NCBI RefSeq assembly: GCF_041260155.1 | Contig: NC_091944.1 | Location: forward strand, 15,043,772-15,107,771 | DNA: 64,000 nucleotides | Origin: Ptychodera flava | Lineage: Eukaryota; Hemichordata; Enteropneusta; Ptychoderidae | Direction: 5' to 3' | In this document: positions 10,780 to 24,000 of the stretch, piece after piece | How the letters are laid out: every line of letters begins with the position of its first letter | Numbering within the stretch: the first letter of the stretch is position 1 | Translations under genes and position numbers: made by a program | Notes under the pieces: generated by a model | Seen by the model: only the letters and a program-made list of their open reading frames with translations | What the model was told of the DNA's origin: nothing | The model's database searches: none

Positions 10780-13700
10780 TAAATAAATCTCCTCTTTTGG
10801 GAATATGTCAATCAAGCTGTAAACACAAATCTGTATAACTTTGACTGTGTTTTAAGAATATAGGGACTTTTTCGGTGGGTGAGTTGCCTGCATCTGACTA
10901 TAGCTTGTTAACATGATATACCACCAGTTGCATGCTCTTCTTGCTTCTACTGTCTATTATTTTACCAAGCAAACTTACACTAACATTCACTGACCTGTCA
11001 GTAAATGTAAACCTTGTATGGATGCAGTGATCTGAAGACCAACACTTTAAGGAAAAGAACTGTAGCAGAAAATGATCAATGTGTAACAAGCATCCAGTCA
11101 GATAAACTCACCCAGAAGCTAATGCAATGATACTGCCCTATTACAGAATGGACTTGTCAACACATGTTAAGTTTTAATGGCATCCTGCCATTCATCAACA
11201 GTAAGACAAGGTACTTCTGTGATCTGTCTTGCACAGATATGCAAGGTTCTCCACAAGGGGATTTTTTAAGGGGTGCCCTGCCCTCTGTTTTTCAAGCAAT
11301 CTGTTCATAGCTTGATAACCATACAAAAGAATACATTTTCGTGACAAAATCCACAAAAAATGCATTCTCATGGAAACCGACCATCCTTTGTTTTTCCATT
11401 CTGTGGAGAACACTGATCTGTGCAAGAAAGAAAATGCTGCTGTGACAAAACACCAAGCATAAGGCAAGCTTGAGTTGGTCATATTTCAACACTGGAAGCC
11501 TTTTCATGGCATCAAAATACTGTCTCTGATGTATTAAAACAAATATTTTAGATGTCAGACAATCAAGAAGCATGTCATATGCAAAGCAAGGCCAATGGTA
11601 ACTGAATCTCAATGAACAAGTTTCACTATGACCAGACATTAAACAATTTTACTGAACTTTTCAGTCATGTTGCTTTCTTTCACCCTTGAAATAAACCCAC
11701 ATAAAGTCAATGTCAGGTGCTGCCGTGGAGCATAATTTCTCGAGGGTCTATGCATGGAGGTATGATTTGTAGCAGTATGCTACTTGTCCCACAAAATAAA
11801 GACATGATATTCAACCATCTTCAAGTGTACTACATTTAGATTGTTGGTAGTGTGTACTTCTTGCTCACGCAATTACCATTTTCTTTAGGGATGGGCCATT
11901 AGATCTTGGGAACAGGGTAGTCAAAAACAAAATTTTCAAAGCAAAAAGTTAGGAAAAACAAATCTTCAGACTAGTTTGCAAAAAAAATTAAAATCAGAAC
12001 GCAAAAAAAAATATAAATTTGACAGTTAACTTAAAACCGGACTTGGGGGAAAAAATTTCAAAAATTTACAATTGTTAAAAAACAATATTCACAATCTGAT
12101 TGTGACCACCCCCACCTCCCAAGATGTAATGGTCTGGCCTTTATTGGTGCAAGGTCATGAAACATATGTAAAATGTTATAATGCCACAACAGAGTTTTTA
12201 CTATTTCTTAGACTGTGCTTCTCAGAAATACAGTACTGCTTTGCTGTCTGCACAGTGCAGAACCCAACATGTACTGTGTCAAAGTGCTTTTTTATTAACA
12301 GGCTATATCTTTGAATGTTTCACTATTGAGGAGCCTTTGTGGCTTCATAACTTCCATTTGACAATAACATCGGAATCAAGTAATGTAGAGAACAACATGA
12401 GGGTACGTCCTGAAATCATGCATACCAAAAGTTTCTGTTCATTGGCACAAAGGAATGTGCTACAGTTACACACTTATCCAATGCACACAGTATTGAGGTT
12501 GCAGTGGCAGGCAGATCGAGTACGGGATCGATCTAGCAGACTACGCGGTGAACGAGCGCCTGTGAACACATAGCTGAATCAGCTATTGCTTACTAAAAGG
12601 GACATCTTCTGAGGTTTCATTGTATGGACTGCTAGATGTACTTGCCATAGAATTAGTGATATGTTTATCTACTGATGCAAATACACACCTTGTAGTGGGA
12701 CATCCATTGATACAGTTCAACACTTCAAAAGCGTTCGACCCAGTGCCAGTGATGTTTTGAAGGCATGCTATACATTCAAGGTTGAATGTGCTTCAGAGTT
12801 TTTACAGACACTAAAATTTTCACAATACTTTCATGGTCTGATGCTGGTATAAATTCATTTTGAAGCTTATGGAGTAGAGTTTTTTATTGCCTTGTTATTG
12901 TGACAAATTGAAAATTGAGTTGGCACTTGGTATGGCAGTTCTTTTGAGTTCTAAATATCGGTAAATTTTCTTTTTGTTTAATCCAAACCGTTGCATAATG
13001 TCCCTGATTTTTGTTCTTGATTGTGAAAGACAATAGTTTTGTGTTTCCTAAAGGAAAACATGACAAAAGTATGACATCATACTCTTCTTATTACCTAGAT
13101 TTGGGATTTTGAACTTCAGCTAATCTGGTTTCATAATGACTTGTCTTCATATCATAATATGTAGTCTTTTTGGTTGAAATCATGGAACAAGAATGAAATA
13201 TTTAAATCACAATGTGTCTGCATGTAAACTTTGAAGCACATGTCAAGCAGATGCATGTTGTGCTACCAAGACTGAACCCAGAGTGCAGTTGAAATTTGGA
13301 GTGTGTTCAACAGTACAATGTTATCTCAAATGCAAGTTGGCCGTCACAACTTTCGAGTGTAACCATCTTTAGTGAAGGATGTATGCCGGCTAATGTTACA
13401 GCATCAGAGAGAATTAAATGCCAGCAGTATGGCAAAGTAAATGGCAAAAGACATTTTGCAAGACTGACGATAATTTAGTAATGTAGTTGGTAACTTATTT
13501 GCCTGACAGAGTTGTAAAACAGACATCACACAATAGCACCCTCTGGCAATTTTATGACTGAGCACCAGATCACTTTACAGAGAGCCAAGAGGCAATGTCC
13601 ATATTACAGATACCATGTCATGAGCAAATAAACTATCATCTGTTTATAATCTGTCTAGAGGATTTGTTATTTGTCACTCATACAGATTGTGAGTTGATCA

Positions 13701-13942
13701 GTCATGTTGATACACCAACATGGACAGAATGGTCATGGGGAAAATTTTAGCTCTCAGCTCATTAGATTGCCTTAATTATCTTAGCTAAAGCCCTGGGATA
13801 GTCCTCCTGTGTGTGACATTCAAAAAATATTCACAAATGAATTACTGTCAAGTTTTCTTTGAAGAAATCACAATGTTTCTGTATTTACTGATCTCAGTCA
13901 GGGAAAACTTATTAGGGAATGAAAGACATGCAACTACAGCCA
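10780..13942. other. Intergenic, no recognised gene
   Basis: AT-rich sequence. Open frames near 11195-11639 (minus) and 12072-12573 (plus) have no family resemblance, atypical composition and no supporting splice structure. Nothing further can be supported. Confidence 0.5.
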
Positions 13943-14212
13943 TTTAATTCCAAGAAAGTACGTTTTAATTCCTTGAAACTTGAATGAAATACACAGCAAT
14001 AGAAAGATGAGTGATCCATCACGGATGTGGCAGCTTCCAATGGGAATTCGGACTTGTCCTCAAAGATGTACTCCATGGCATGGTCCCACGTTCCACATCC
14101 TATGCTGGATTGTAATGAAGCAACGTCTTGAGAAGAATCACTTTGGCCATTCTAGTTCTGTGCATTTCTGCCAATATGGTACAAAGCTGACGGAATATCT
14201 TGCAAAAACATC
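13943..14212 (-). terminator. RPL39 3' UTR and candidate poly(A) signals
   Basis: Downstream of the RPL39 stop on the minus strand, ATTAAA occurs at 13964-13969 and 13943-13948. This would give a 3' UTR of about 250-270 nt. Either could be the signal, and none is the canonical AATAAA. Confidence 0.4.
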
Positions 14213-16429
14213 TTACAACTTGAGCTTAGTTCTTCTCCAGTGACGTCTTTTGGCATTGTATCTGTTTGAAAAAGAACAATTAATTTACAAAATGTCCCTA
14301 ACGGTGAAACATACGATTAACTGATGTGAATATAGCAAAACCAAATTCAATTCGGAGAACTAATATTTCGAGCAATTTGGTCTGATTAATCGATCAGTGT
14401 ACCTGTGTGATGTATAAATTTATCTGCTGCAATTTAAGAATTTCTGATAGTTTCTGTGCGTCAGGCCTATCGCAGTATGTGTGATTTGTAACACTTCCCT
14501 AGGTCAGACAGAACTGTCTTGAGTCAGTGGCATGTCAATTTGGCTTAACCCTTTCATAGCCATGGTATGACCCAGACTCATTGTTACCAATAGTGATTGT
14601 GGCTCGGTTTACAAGGAATTGGGGATGAACAGGTTAAAAGGGCGCACTGCGGGCAACCAAAGTTCCATTCCAGATTCCAACTTTGTCATGGATTTATGAA
14701 AACTTAGACGGTAAACACTTTCATTATGTTTAAATTCTAATACACCAAGTCTGTTTGTGACTGGTATATATACTGTACAAGCTGCAAAGGCACATCTTTC
14801 TATGGGGTACATCTAGGCTTCGTCGGTTCAGGAACATGGAAAGTGTAGAATGGCTGAAATATGTGCACTTCTCTTATCACACTGTTCCTGTTTCAAGCAC
14901 TTAGTGATTCGCTTCAGCCTTGCAACTATTTTACATTTCTAAACCAACCTGATAGTGTTGCCTGTCCTCATTCTGACCCACTGTGGGATTGGTCTGTTCT
15001 GTTTCAGCTTCTTAGCAAGCTTCTTTTTCACACGGAATGACTTGTGTGCTGCCTGAAATGTAAAATATAACAGATGAAGCTTTATTGCACATCTGGCTAC
15101 AATTGAACAAAGGTAATATTGACTGTGTGATTCATGACAGATTGTAACCATTTGCCTACCTCCAAGCATAACTGTTTGAAACTATGTCTTTAGCAACATG
15201 ATTCAAAACCGGTTTGGTCTAATCATTTTGTTTTAAATGAAGACAGTCCAACTTACAGTGAAGGTCAAACGCACAATAAAGGAAATGTGGCTTTAGCTGC
15301 AATAAGTGTAGCCCCCATGCGCTGGATTTTTCTATCATCTTGGCTGTGTAGTGCTGGCCCGTAGGCCCTACACAGCTGACGGGAAAGAAGAAGCCAGTGC
15401 ACTGACCATGGGCTACATCTTGAGGTAGTGTTGAGTTAGCAGTAGGCAATATCTCATAGGAAAGATGTCATACTTTCAAATTACAACTCAGATATCTTCA
15501 TGACACCATGAACCTTGCTATCGACAAGGCGATTTCACAGTGGCATATTTATCAAAGAAGATGGCTCTACTATCTATGATTATCCATCTACCCCCCCCCC
15601 CCCCCCCCCCCCCTTTTTGGCCCCCCCCCCCCCCCCCCCCCTTTTGGGAAGCCTTCAGTAGCATCTCCTGCATAAGTTTCCAACGCAAGTTTCATGGCAA
15701 GAGTTCCTCTAGCCCCCTCATACCTGGAAATCACTTTAAACACGGACTTGCTTGGAAGAAGCACATCAAATACAACTTTTGGAAGGGTTTAGAATTAGGG
15801 TTAGGGTTAGTTTTAGGGTTAGCATACTTAGGAGTGTTGTGTATCATACCTAAGAAACAAATTGTGGGGTTCATTATCAGACACATTCACCGCCATTGAG
15901 ATAACACATCGCACACCGTGACAATGTGTGCCACCTCCATGCATCGATTTGCAACCAGATGAAAATAATGTGTTTTGACACCAAAAACAATGTTGTAAGT
16001 GAACTACACAAGCAGTTCAAAGATATCTACGAAGAAACTACGATTTGCCAGTCTACCTGTCGTAGTTGAACGAAAAAACTCATGACGTTACTGGAGGGGG
16101 ATATGAGTCTCCATTTACAGATTACAGTAACGGTATAGTATTGTTACGTCCTTTAAGTATCTATTTATACGCAAGAAAACCATAGGCAGTAGAACGGCTC
16201 CACTGTCCGTGGGAAAACTGATGCTGACTTGGCTGTGGATAGGGTCGTATTTTACCATCAATCGCCGCCATCCGATTTGTTTGAGCGATCAATCTAATAG
16301 ATTAATAAATTAACTTTGTCAAAAACTATTTCTTTTCGGGATTTTGAAAGTGTGAGCGGCAAATATAAACACAAATTCCCTACCATGGTTTCGTTGGTGT
16401 AAGCTATGGCCGACAACAACAGAGAGAGG
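14213..16429 (-). CDS. RPL39: 60S ribosomal protein L39 (eL39)
   Basis: Eukaryote/archaea-specific protein lining the exit tunnel of the large ribosomal subunit. The second coding exon (14949-15052, minus) encodes [20 protein letters not shown] followed by [15 protein letters not shown]. The last exon (14213-14261) encodes [15 protein letters not shown] and the stop. Adding one initiator Met gives 51 aa, exactly the eukaryotic length, so exon 1 must end right after ATG, as in human RPL39. Both splice joins are in frame: CATTTCAG|GCA, ATCAG|GTTGGT and AAACAG|ATAC. The best ATG|GT candidate is at 16384-16386 (ATG|GTAGGG). It is preceded by a CTCTCTCTG pyrimidine stretch like a 5' TOP start. The protein is highly basic and intact. 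Only the position of exon 1 is uncertain. Confidence 0.95.
15591..15642. repeat. Poly-C runs in RPL39 intron 1
   Basis: Two long C homopolymers are separated by a short TTTTTGG. Length is likely to vary between individuals and to be error-prone in assembly. A proline-rich frame across it is not a gene. Confidence 0.9.
15795..15822 (+). repeat. Short TTAGGG (telomere-like) stretch
   Basis: It reads TTAGGGTTAGGGTTAG followed by TTTTAGGGTTAG, about three to four units of the metazoan telomere repeat inside the presumed RPL39 intron 1. Confidence 0.7.
16384..16429 (-). promoter_or_regulatory. Candidate RPL39 first exon with TOP-like start
   Basis: The initiator must be the last codon of its exon. 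At 16386-16384 the minus strand reads ATG|GTAGGG. About 40 nt upstream is CCTCTCTCTG, resembling the 5' terminal oligopyrimidine tract of ribosomal protein mRNAs. An alternative is ATG|GTAAAA at 16258-16256, but it has an out-of-frame ATG just upstream. Confidence 0.4.
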
Positions 16430-16651
16430 TCAATATAAGTTAGTTCAGTTACAATTTGGCTGATTGGATAAGCGGTCTGATTTTGAACCAATGAATGTAG
16501 CCGTCTTACATGTCTTACTCACAATACAACTGGAGAAGTGAACGTGCGATGGCGCTCTAGTAAAAACGTGATTTAAAAAAATGGAAAAATCCATCAATAG
16601 GTGGCGCCGTAGCAGGCGATACCTTGTGAACGCCTACACCCATGCAACTTA

Positions 16652-17648
16652 GGGAGCGTTCAGTTTTTACGGCCGGGGGGGGGGGGGGGCGGCAAAATCT
16701 TGTCGCCGGTGTTCAAAAAAATATAGACCCCCCCCTGCATTTTTTGTGAAAAAAAGATGACCCCCCCTTTGTCAGACGAAAAAAATTGATGACCCCCCCC
16801 CTGAAAAATAACCAAAACCCATAATCAATTTACCCGCATGGTTTGGATTTGAACTCCGGTACGCGGCGCACTTTATTCGATGCCAGTGCACAAATTTCTC
16901 AGCCACATCCATTGAAACGTCTGTTAATTAGGATGACTGTTTCATTTCCATAGACAACTCATGTCCATGGACATTGTATAAAGTAAACTTTATTGGAGTG
17001 GTTTGCCAAAGGCAGCCCTCCGTTAAGAGGGTCATGGGCCATTACGTAAAGTCAACTTTATTATAGTGGGCCACCAAAGGTGGCACGCCGGTAAAGAGGG
17101 TCGATCATGGCTATTGCATAAGGTAGACTTTACTGGACAGGGCCGCTGAAGGCGCGCGGCCATTACCATTATTCAGTGCGTGATCCTAGGGGTCCCTCAA
17201 AAATGTTTCTAATACAAGCTGAGGATTCAATTGGGAATTTTACGGTAAGATTGCCGTGGGGTATTACATAAAGTCAATTTATTGTAGTGGGCCGCCGCAG
17301 GCGGCCCCCCGGTAAATAGGGTCAATCATGGCCATTGCATGAAGTAAACCTAATTGGAGTGGGCCGCCAAAGGCGTCTGCCCGTTAAGAGGGTCATGGGT
17401 AATACATAATGTATATTTATTGTAGTGGGGCGCCGAAGGCGGCCCGCCGGTAAAGAGGGTCGATCATGGCCATGGCATAAAGTGAACTTTATTGTTGGTA
17501 TTATGTTTTTGAAAATGTGGTGACCCCCCCTTTCCTACCAGTGAAAAAGCGATGACCCCCCTTTGCGGATTCCAAAATTATGATGACCCCCCCCCCCCCT
17601 GGATTTTGCCGGCCCCCCCCCCCCCCGCCGTAAAAACTGAACGGTACC
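16652..17648. mobile_element. Non-autonomous DNA transposon, Harbinger-like (TTA target duplication)
   Basis: The ends GGGAGCGTTCAGTTTTTACG (16652 on) and the reverse complement of the 3' end (GGTACCGTTCAGTTTTTACG) form 22-bp terminal inverted repeats with two mismatches. They are flanked by TTA at 16649-16651 and 17649-17651. TWA duplications and G-rich ends fit PIF/Harbinger elements. Long G/C tracts and GACCCCCCC-type subterminal repeats sit inside each end in inverted orientation. The centre is a minisatellite (16969-17495). No transposase frame exists, so mobility would depend on an element elsewhere. Confidence 0.8.
16969..17495 (+). repeat. Minisatellite of ~65-bp units inside the Harbinger-like element
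   Basis: Units share AAAGT(C/A)AACTTTATT, AGTGGGCCGCC-AAAGGCGG and GTAAAGAGGGTC-ATCATGGCCATTGCAT. About seven units alternate between two subtypes (GGTCGATCATGGCC and GGTCATGGGC), suggesting a dimeric higher-order unit of about 120-130 bp. A unique block interrupts them at about 17165-17250. Confidence 0.75.
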
Positions 17649-18091
17649 TTAACTATGCACAACGGATTGTTGCGTATTCGTAAGCATTTGCTTGACCGAT
17701 AAGAAGACACCTATGGCAGCAAAGTTGGAAAGCATCTCCCACGTCTTTTATAGAGAAAGTTGCTACTGATTTTGAAAGGTATAATGGGCTTTCTTATGAA
17801 AGTTGAAACCACATTTTCTGTTAATACTCGTTTTGGTGGAATAAAGAGTTTGTTTAGCCACTTAACCAATATCGATTCATCGAAATATTTTTTCCTCCAA
17901 AATTTCAGTTTCATAGTATTGTTATTTGTAAAGTGAGGAGTTGCACATCTGTTTGTCAAAATGTCAATAATCAAAAGAAGTTACATCGAGCACAGTTTAT
18001 GATGTGTAAAGGTAAGAAGACATTGATCTCTTGTTTTTGTGTGAAGTAACTGTTGTCACCAACAAGGCATATTTAACAATGTCATGTTCAA

Positions 18092-18435
18092 TTAAGGTAG
18101 AATGCACCTCAGGGACTCTCAAACTTTGACAATATGTTATTTGACTACCACTTGTGGGGGCTCATTTTAAAGTTCATGGAGCTTGAAAAAATTTCACTTG
18201 TTTTTTGAAAATCATGAATTTTATTTTTCCACATACAGCAAACACTTTGTAACAGGTAGGTATTTCTAATTTACAGCTACAGTTGGTAAATATTGGGTGA
18301 TTTGCTTCTCTAGTACCACATTTTGCATGGCAACCCCCTATTTTTACTCTTGATTTCAAAAAGAAACATTTTAAACTTTGTTTTCAGAAAGTTTCAGCAA
18401 AAGTCTAAATCTTTTCAAGGTGCAAACTACCTTAA
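18092..18435 (+). mobile_element. MITE family A, copy 1 (TTAA-flanked, 344 bp)
   Basis: It begins TTAAGGTAGAATGCACCTCA and ends AGGTGCAAACTACCTTAA. The ends are inverted repeats of roughly 20 bp, with TTAA on each side. The interior (GACTCTCAAACTTTGACAAT, CACTTGTGGGGGCTCATTTT) recurs in four other full copies in the window. TTAA flanks are typical of piggyBac-type insertion. It has no coding capacity. Confidence 0.85.
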
Positions 18436-21052
18436 ACAGTTTCAAGACAACTATGTTTGAATCCATGTATTCAGCTTAAACAATAATTCATGATTTGCGA
18501 AAGAGAATTTTGCAATGCCACAAATGACATTCATTTCCACACAAACTTACTCATGCCATTGTCATAGTCGGTGGGGGAAGAATAACTCAGGCTCATTATC
18601 AAGTTCAGAAGTGGTAAATACTTTAATCTCTGAAGTAACAACAACAATCCAGGTCATTGAACACAAACACAAGCAGCCCTTTATGAAGTAGTTCATGTAC
18701 ATAACACACAGAACTGCAAAAGACAAAAATAAACAAAACAATATTTGATCTTGGCATTTCTGGATGCAGTCAAAATAACATAACCCATCAGAAATATCAA
18801 ATCCCTGATTTCTTATTTTATGAAGAAAAAAATTGGAGAAGCAAATATAATGCCAAATTAACATGTATAAAACATCTTGTAAATTTAAATTTAAAACACG
18901 TCTGCATTTTTTTCTTTGGAAACTTACAACATGTTGGAATTGATCCTGTCATACCCATTTCCATGTACGTAGGTCCAACCAAAGCATTGAAGTAAATGGG
19001 GTTATACCACTATTTAAATTGTATTGGGGTTACTCCTCGTGGGGCAAAACAAGAAAGATTTCATTCTCTAAAATTCAAAACTTACATGAACAGTCATCCA
19101 TTGTATTCTGACAGAAGAGAATAAACAGGTATTGAACTTGTAAATGACCCATTCGAAAGTATAAATAATCTTGTGAATAACATCAGATGCACATATTAAA
19201 CTGACAAGAATTGATTTGATGTAACTTGTTGCCATGCATGGCATTAATTGTTAGCCAGGACTGATTTTCTGTAGTTTCACTGAGAGATACAATTCCAGTG
19301 AAAATCTTAAATTACCATGGATTCTACTGTTTTACTGGTGAATTATTGAATTTAAATGCAAGTGAGAATGTCGAACACATCAAAAAATTGTGGACTTAAA
19401 TCCTCATGAAAAATTGACACTTTCACACTATTAGGCTTGAAGATGACAACTCCGAAATCAGACGGCAACAGTTTACCCTACACTGTCACTGCAGTCATTT
19501 CAATGACTGTTTTTTTTTTAATTCTGTTAAAGTCAGGATACATTGTACATGCACGATGAGCATTATCATTGCTACAAATACTACAAAAGATCAGCATTAA
19601 CACTAAAATTCATCAAATTTCGAAATAGCTTCACAAGTTGGTTTTAAGAATTTATTTCTCCTCCAAGTCACTTCAGAATTTTTGCAAAATTCTGAGTAAA
19701 TCACACACATTGTCAAATTCTGTCATTGATTTTATAAGTAAAGCTCTCAGAAATGTTTTGTAGATACAGAAGTTTAGGTAGTCTTCAACAATTTACGTCA
19801 GTTCTCACGGTTATTTGAGCAATTTACGAATATCCAGTGTTTTCTACGTTTTCTTCAACTCTGTAATTTTTGATTGGTGAAGGAAATGTATACTTGGGTA
19901 TTGTGTCCCTATTTCAGAGGAATATTGGTCCTCACGGTTCCTGTTGAGGCTAAAGAGCAAGAAAGTGTTAGTGAGGCTCCCAGTGATTTCAGTATACGTC
20001 AGTCCCCCATGTGTGGAATGACTGTAAGTAGGAGGTATATGTATGCTATCATGACAGGGACAAAGTAACAGTTGTTAACAGAGTTCCAAGACTTTTTAGA
20101 GACCTCTGACAAGTACCCTGCTTTCAATCAGATTATTACAGCGTTTACAAAGTACACAAGCTTTCCCTCCATACTTCTGATTGGCAAAATCATAAAGCTA
20201 TAGATTTTCTGTTGCTTGTGAAGTTGGTGGAACTTGTCAAAACTATTTGTATATCTGAATATTAAATTACATCAGAGTTGTGAGAGATCGCCATGGGGCA
20301 TAAGGATGTGTATTTGTCATATTGTCATCTCTTCATCAAAGCCATCATTTTGCAGAGTATTGGTCTTCAAGTGCCTAGATATGTCCATCAACTGGTTTGA
20401 GATTGGCATTTCAAAAATAAACTCATAAATTTGATTGTATCAGTCACATAAGTAGCATATTGTAACACATGAGCTATATAGTTGAGACTGGCCATCTTAA
20501 AAACTCTGAATACATCAGTTTACCATTTGCCTGGACTGTTACAAAAGAAATAGGCCTAACGATGAAAATTGATCAGGAGGATGTACTGATAGAAATTGTT
20601 ACCGAGTGGACATATTTGGACTGTATCATTATCGTAATTTTTGGGCAAAGTCAATTCAGCTTCGACCTGTCATGTCATTGGACTGCCAGAAATGTTTGTG
20701 AACCATTTAAAATGCTGAATCTATGCCAAGCAACAGCATGGGATTCTATTTCAGATACTAGTAACTCTGGGCCTCACTTTGAAAAGAAATCCCTGTGACA
20801 CCCACTCAATCAGAAAGATATAGAATGGGTAAATATACCACAGAATCTGATTCTCAATTTAGCTGTATCTAAAATTCGAACAGTTATTTAACACAGCGTT
20901 GCAACAACACACTTTTGAAGATTGTGACTATAAAGTAAGACCCCTCATGTCGCTGTGAAAGTTGACAAATCTCTTTATGAAGACAACAGTGGATTATTCC
21001 ATGGGGTCAGTAGGGGTGATGAAACTGTAAAATGCAGGGGCACTCAAAGAAA
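18436..21052. other. Intergenic, 3' side of UQCC1
   Basis: AT-rich unique sequence with no recognised gene. It includes the UQCC1 3' UTR on its right side (minus strand). I could not pick a poly(A) signal with confidence, and the small open frames look random. Confidence 0.5.
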
Positions 21053-24000
21053 TCAGACTCCTGGCACCCTGTCAATGTCACCAGGCATGGCTAGAGGATC
21101 TTGTAGTGGTCTGTCTCCTTCAAAGTTTGGAATTTCATCTACTTGTGGTATCTCCCCTGTGAACGGCAGCCATTTTACTCTGCCGCGTTGTATGAGCTGG
21201 TTTGAATCTAGTGTGTCCAGGTACTGTATCTGTGGAAACACAACAGAAAAAGTTCAACATTGGTACAATATATTCTTCCTGCCGCTGAATCCAGCTAAAA
21301 TCTAACAGTAAAGGGGAATATTGCCCATGCTATAATTTTCCCATAATACGATGAAAGATGAGGGTGGCACTGTATGTGATAAACTACTGCTTTTTGTCAA
21401 ATAGGAAGGCAAGGCGGCAGATTTTCAAAAAATGAATAAACTATGACAAGCATACAGAGATACATATACATACACATACCCACACACATACATGCAGACA
21501 TACAATATACACATACCTGTGGACATTACACATACATACATACATACATACATAAACACACACACAAATACAAACATACATACATACTGGTACATAGATA
21601 GGTACATCAATAGGTATTTATCCCCCCCCCCCCTTTCACACCCACAGGAAAAACCTATGAATTTTTAACGTTAACTTTGATTTGGAATTGTTACTGCAAT
21701 AAAAGAAACAGAGTAAAAACTGACATACCTGTTGCCTGACATATTCAACCATATTCACAAGGTGTTGTGGATCTTTGCACTGTTTAGCAAATAAATTCCT
21801 CCAGAGAGACGCCGCTAAGACTCTGTCACTGGACAACAATCCCTGACAATGAGAGAAGATGATGTGAGTCAGCTGGCAAACCATCTGTATAATATGCACC
21901 ACATTTAAGGACCAGTAGCTGCAACTTTTCATCATTTTTTTCAAAATTTTGTTTTGTATGTTAATAGCAAGTTCTTACTCTACCACCAAAGGCATGTTGA
22001 AACATACACTATTTTGCTTGTCCACACAACGTCTATATGTGCCAAAGGCACTGTTATGCACTATTATGGTTTACATATGAATTCTAGTTCAGACCAAAAT
22101 TCACTTGTCAACAAAAACAATGCAGTCTACACATGTACAAGCTGAATACTGTGTATATCAACATGCTTTGGTGAATAGAACATGAAACTGTAATTGCAGC
22201 TACTGGCCCTGTACTTGTCTTATCATGAGTACAACCTAACCTACTTCAATGGTTCACTTCAAGTTCAACCATAACGGGAGACGCAAAAGAGGGATGGTGG
22301 TGGGGCTTGGGGTTGACTGACTGTGAGTGCTTGAACAATGCACTTCCAAACCACCACTTTAAGCATCAAACACATTCCATAAACATCTGATCAGCCTTAA
22401 AGTCAGAGATGTAATGATAGATCAACACATGAATTAGTCACCGACATCCTTGTATTTCCTTCCTTGGACATTGCTTTTCATCATTTTGGAATTTTAAGAT
22501 TTTTCACAATCCTCTCTTCAAAGATTTATTTTATCTTTTCACAGTTCTGAGATGCTAAATCTTTCACACACGATCAATACACCACCACGGCAAAAATCAA
22601 TGATACTATTTATGAACCTAAGAAAAAATGGAGTAATTAGAAAATTCGTCTGACCACTCATGGCTGACAAAGATTGAATGAGACAAGACAACCTGATAGG
22701 CAAGTATGATACAAAGTCTGTACTGTTCAGCAGGAAAAGAGAAACCTACAATAGTTCAGTAGACATCTGGCAAAAACTCCCTGTGAGAAATAGATACTTG
22801 TGAATTTGACTTTGAATGGAATGACCTTGGTCACCCTGGGAATCACAGATGCTTCTCAGTCTCTTTTCATGCTGTGACAAGGGTACATACCCTGGAACTA
22901 TTGACATTTCAAAAACAGACTGTTGTTCACCATTAGAATGTCACTGTGGCAGAGACATGTTCCTTTGTGTTACACAAAGGAGCAAGTCTATGCAACAGTG
23001 ACATTATTATTGTGAAAAACAGTTAAAAGATGTTCTCTACAGAAGCTACCACAGAAGAGATACGTGCACACGCTCATACACACACACAACAGGAGTGACA
23101 AGAACTACCAATTACTTGTAAACGTTCTATTCAAATTAAAAGCCTGTGCAAGTGGAAGAACTCTGCCAAGGCTCAAATTTGAAATAACAGGTAAATTGAA
23201 GTGTTGGATGCACGCCTCCGACACAGTGCAGATAAAAGTTCAAACTCACAGACATAGGTCAAAGGTCAGATGCGAACAAAAGAGTCACTCACCTCATCAT
23301 ATGCGAAGAGAACACCTTGAAACTGTCCAAGCATTTGTCGAAGAGCTTCCTTCATTTTGATTGAATTGACCTGTCAGTGAAGAAATGCATCAAAATCACT
23401 CACCTGAAGCATTTCAATGTTTTGACATAAATGGATCAGAACAGACAAATTTGACGAAATTGTACCATGTTTCCAATAATCCTGCATATTATTATCTCAT
23501 TGCTAAAATTACTTGAAGGAACAGCAGTGTCATTTTGATTGCTGCATGGTTGAATAATTGTCAGGACTCAGAATACTGTTGTTTTTCAAAATTATCTTTT
23601 CACTTATTCAAATACAGCTATTTTGGAAACCACACACAGAATACTTGGTTACAATACCAAAGTTTCTCTCACCCCTAAAACTCTGCCTCTTTCCTGGATG
23701 TCGTGCCACATTGATATGACGAGGTAGTGCGTAATGTATTTGCCTTCTCTGCCTTCTCTCTTGAGTCGAACCATACACATCCTGTGACAAAGAAACACAC
23801 AAATCATCACTATTTTATAATGAAAGTACATCAAAGTTTGCACCAGGGCATAAGCACAACGGTCATGTACAAGACTACCGTAGTATCTAGGTGCGTTCTA
23901 TGCAGTATTTCAATGATAACCCTATTGTTATACATCCCAACCCTTTCAGGCCTGACTTTCTGATAAACTTACCAGAATAAGCCCTATACATAGGAGTTTA

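Noticed and set aside
10474..10815. 113-codon minus-strand frame
   Set aside because: It runs through the 142-bp palindrome and shows no protein family features.
11195..11639. Two overlapping minus-strand frames of 95 and 115 codons
   Set aside because: They overlap in different frames, neither has family resemblance, and composition is that of random AT-rich DNA.
13980..14243. 87-codon plus-strand frame
   Set aside because: It overlaps the last RPL39 exon on the opposite strand and its 3' UTR; the minus-strand reading is the real one.
15540..15899. 119-codon proline-rich frame
   Set aside because: Translation of poly-C homopolymers inside the presumed RPL39 intron.
23608..23802. 64-codon minus-strand frame starting MCVSLSQDVYG
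   Set aside because: Wrong frame over UQCC1 exon 6; the +1 frame matches the conserved CBP3 sequence.
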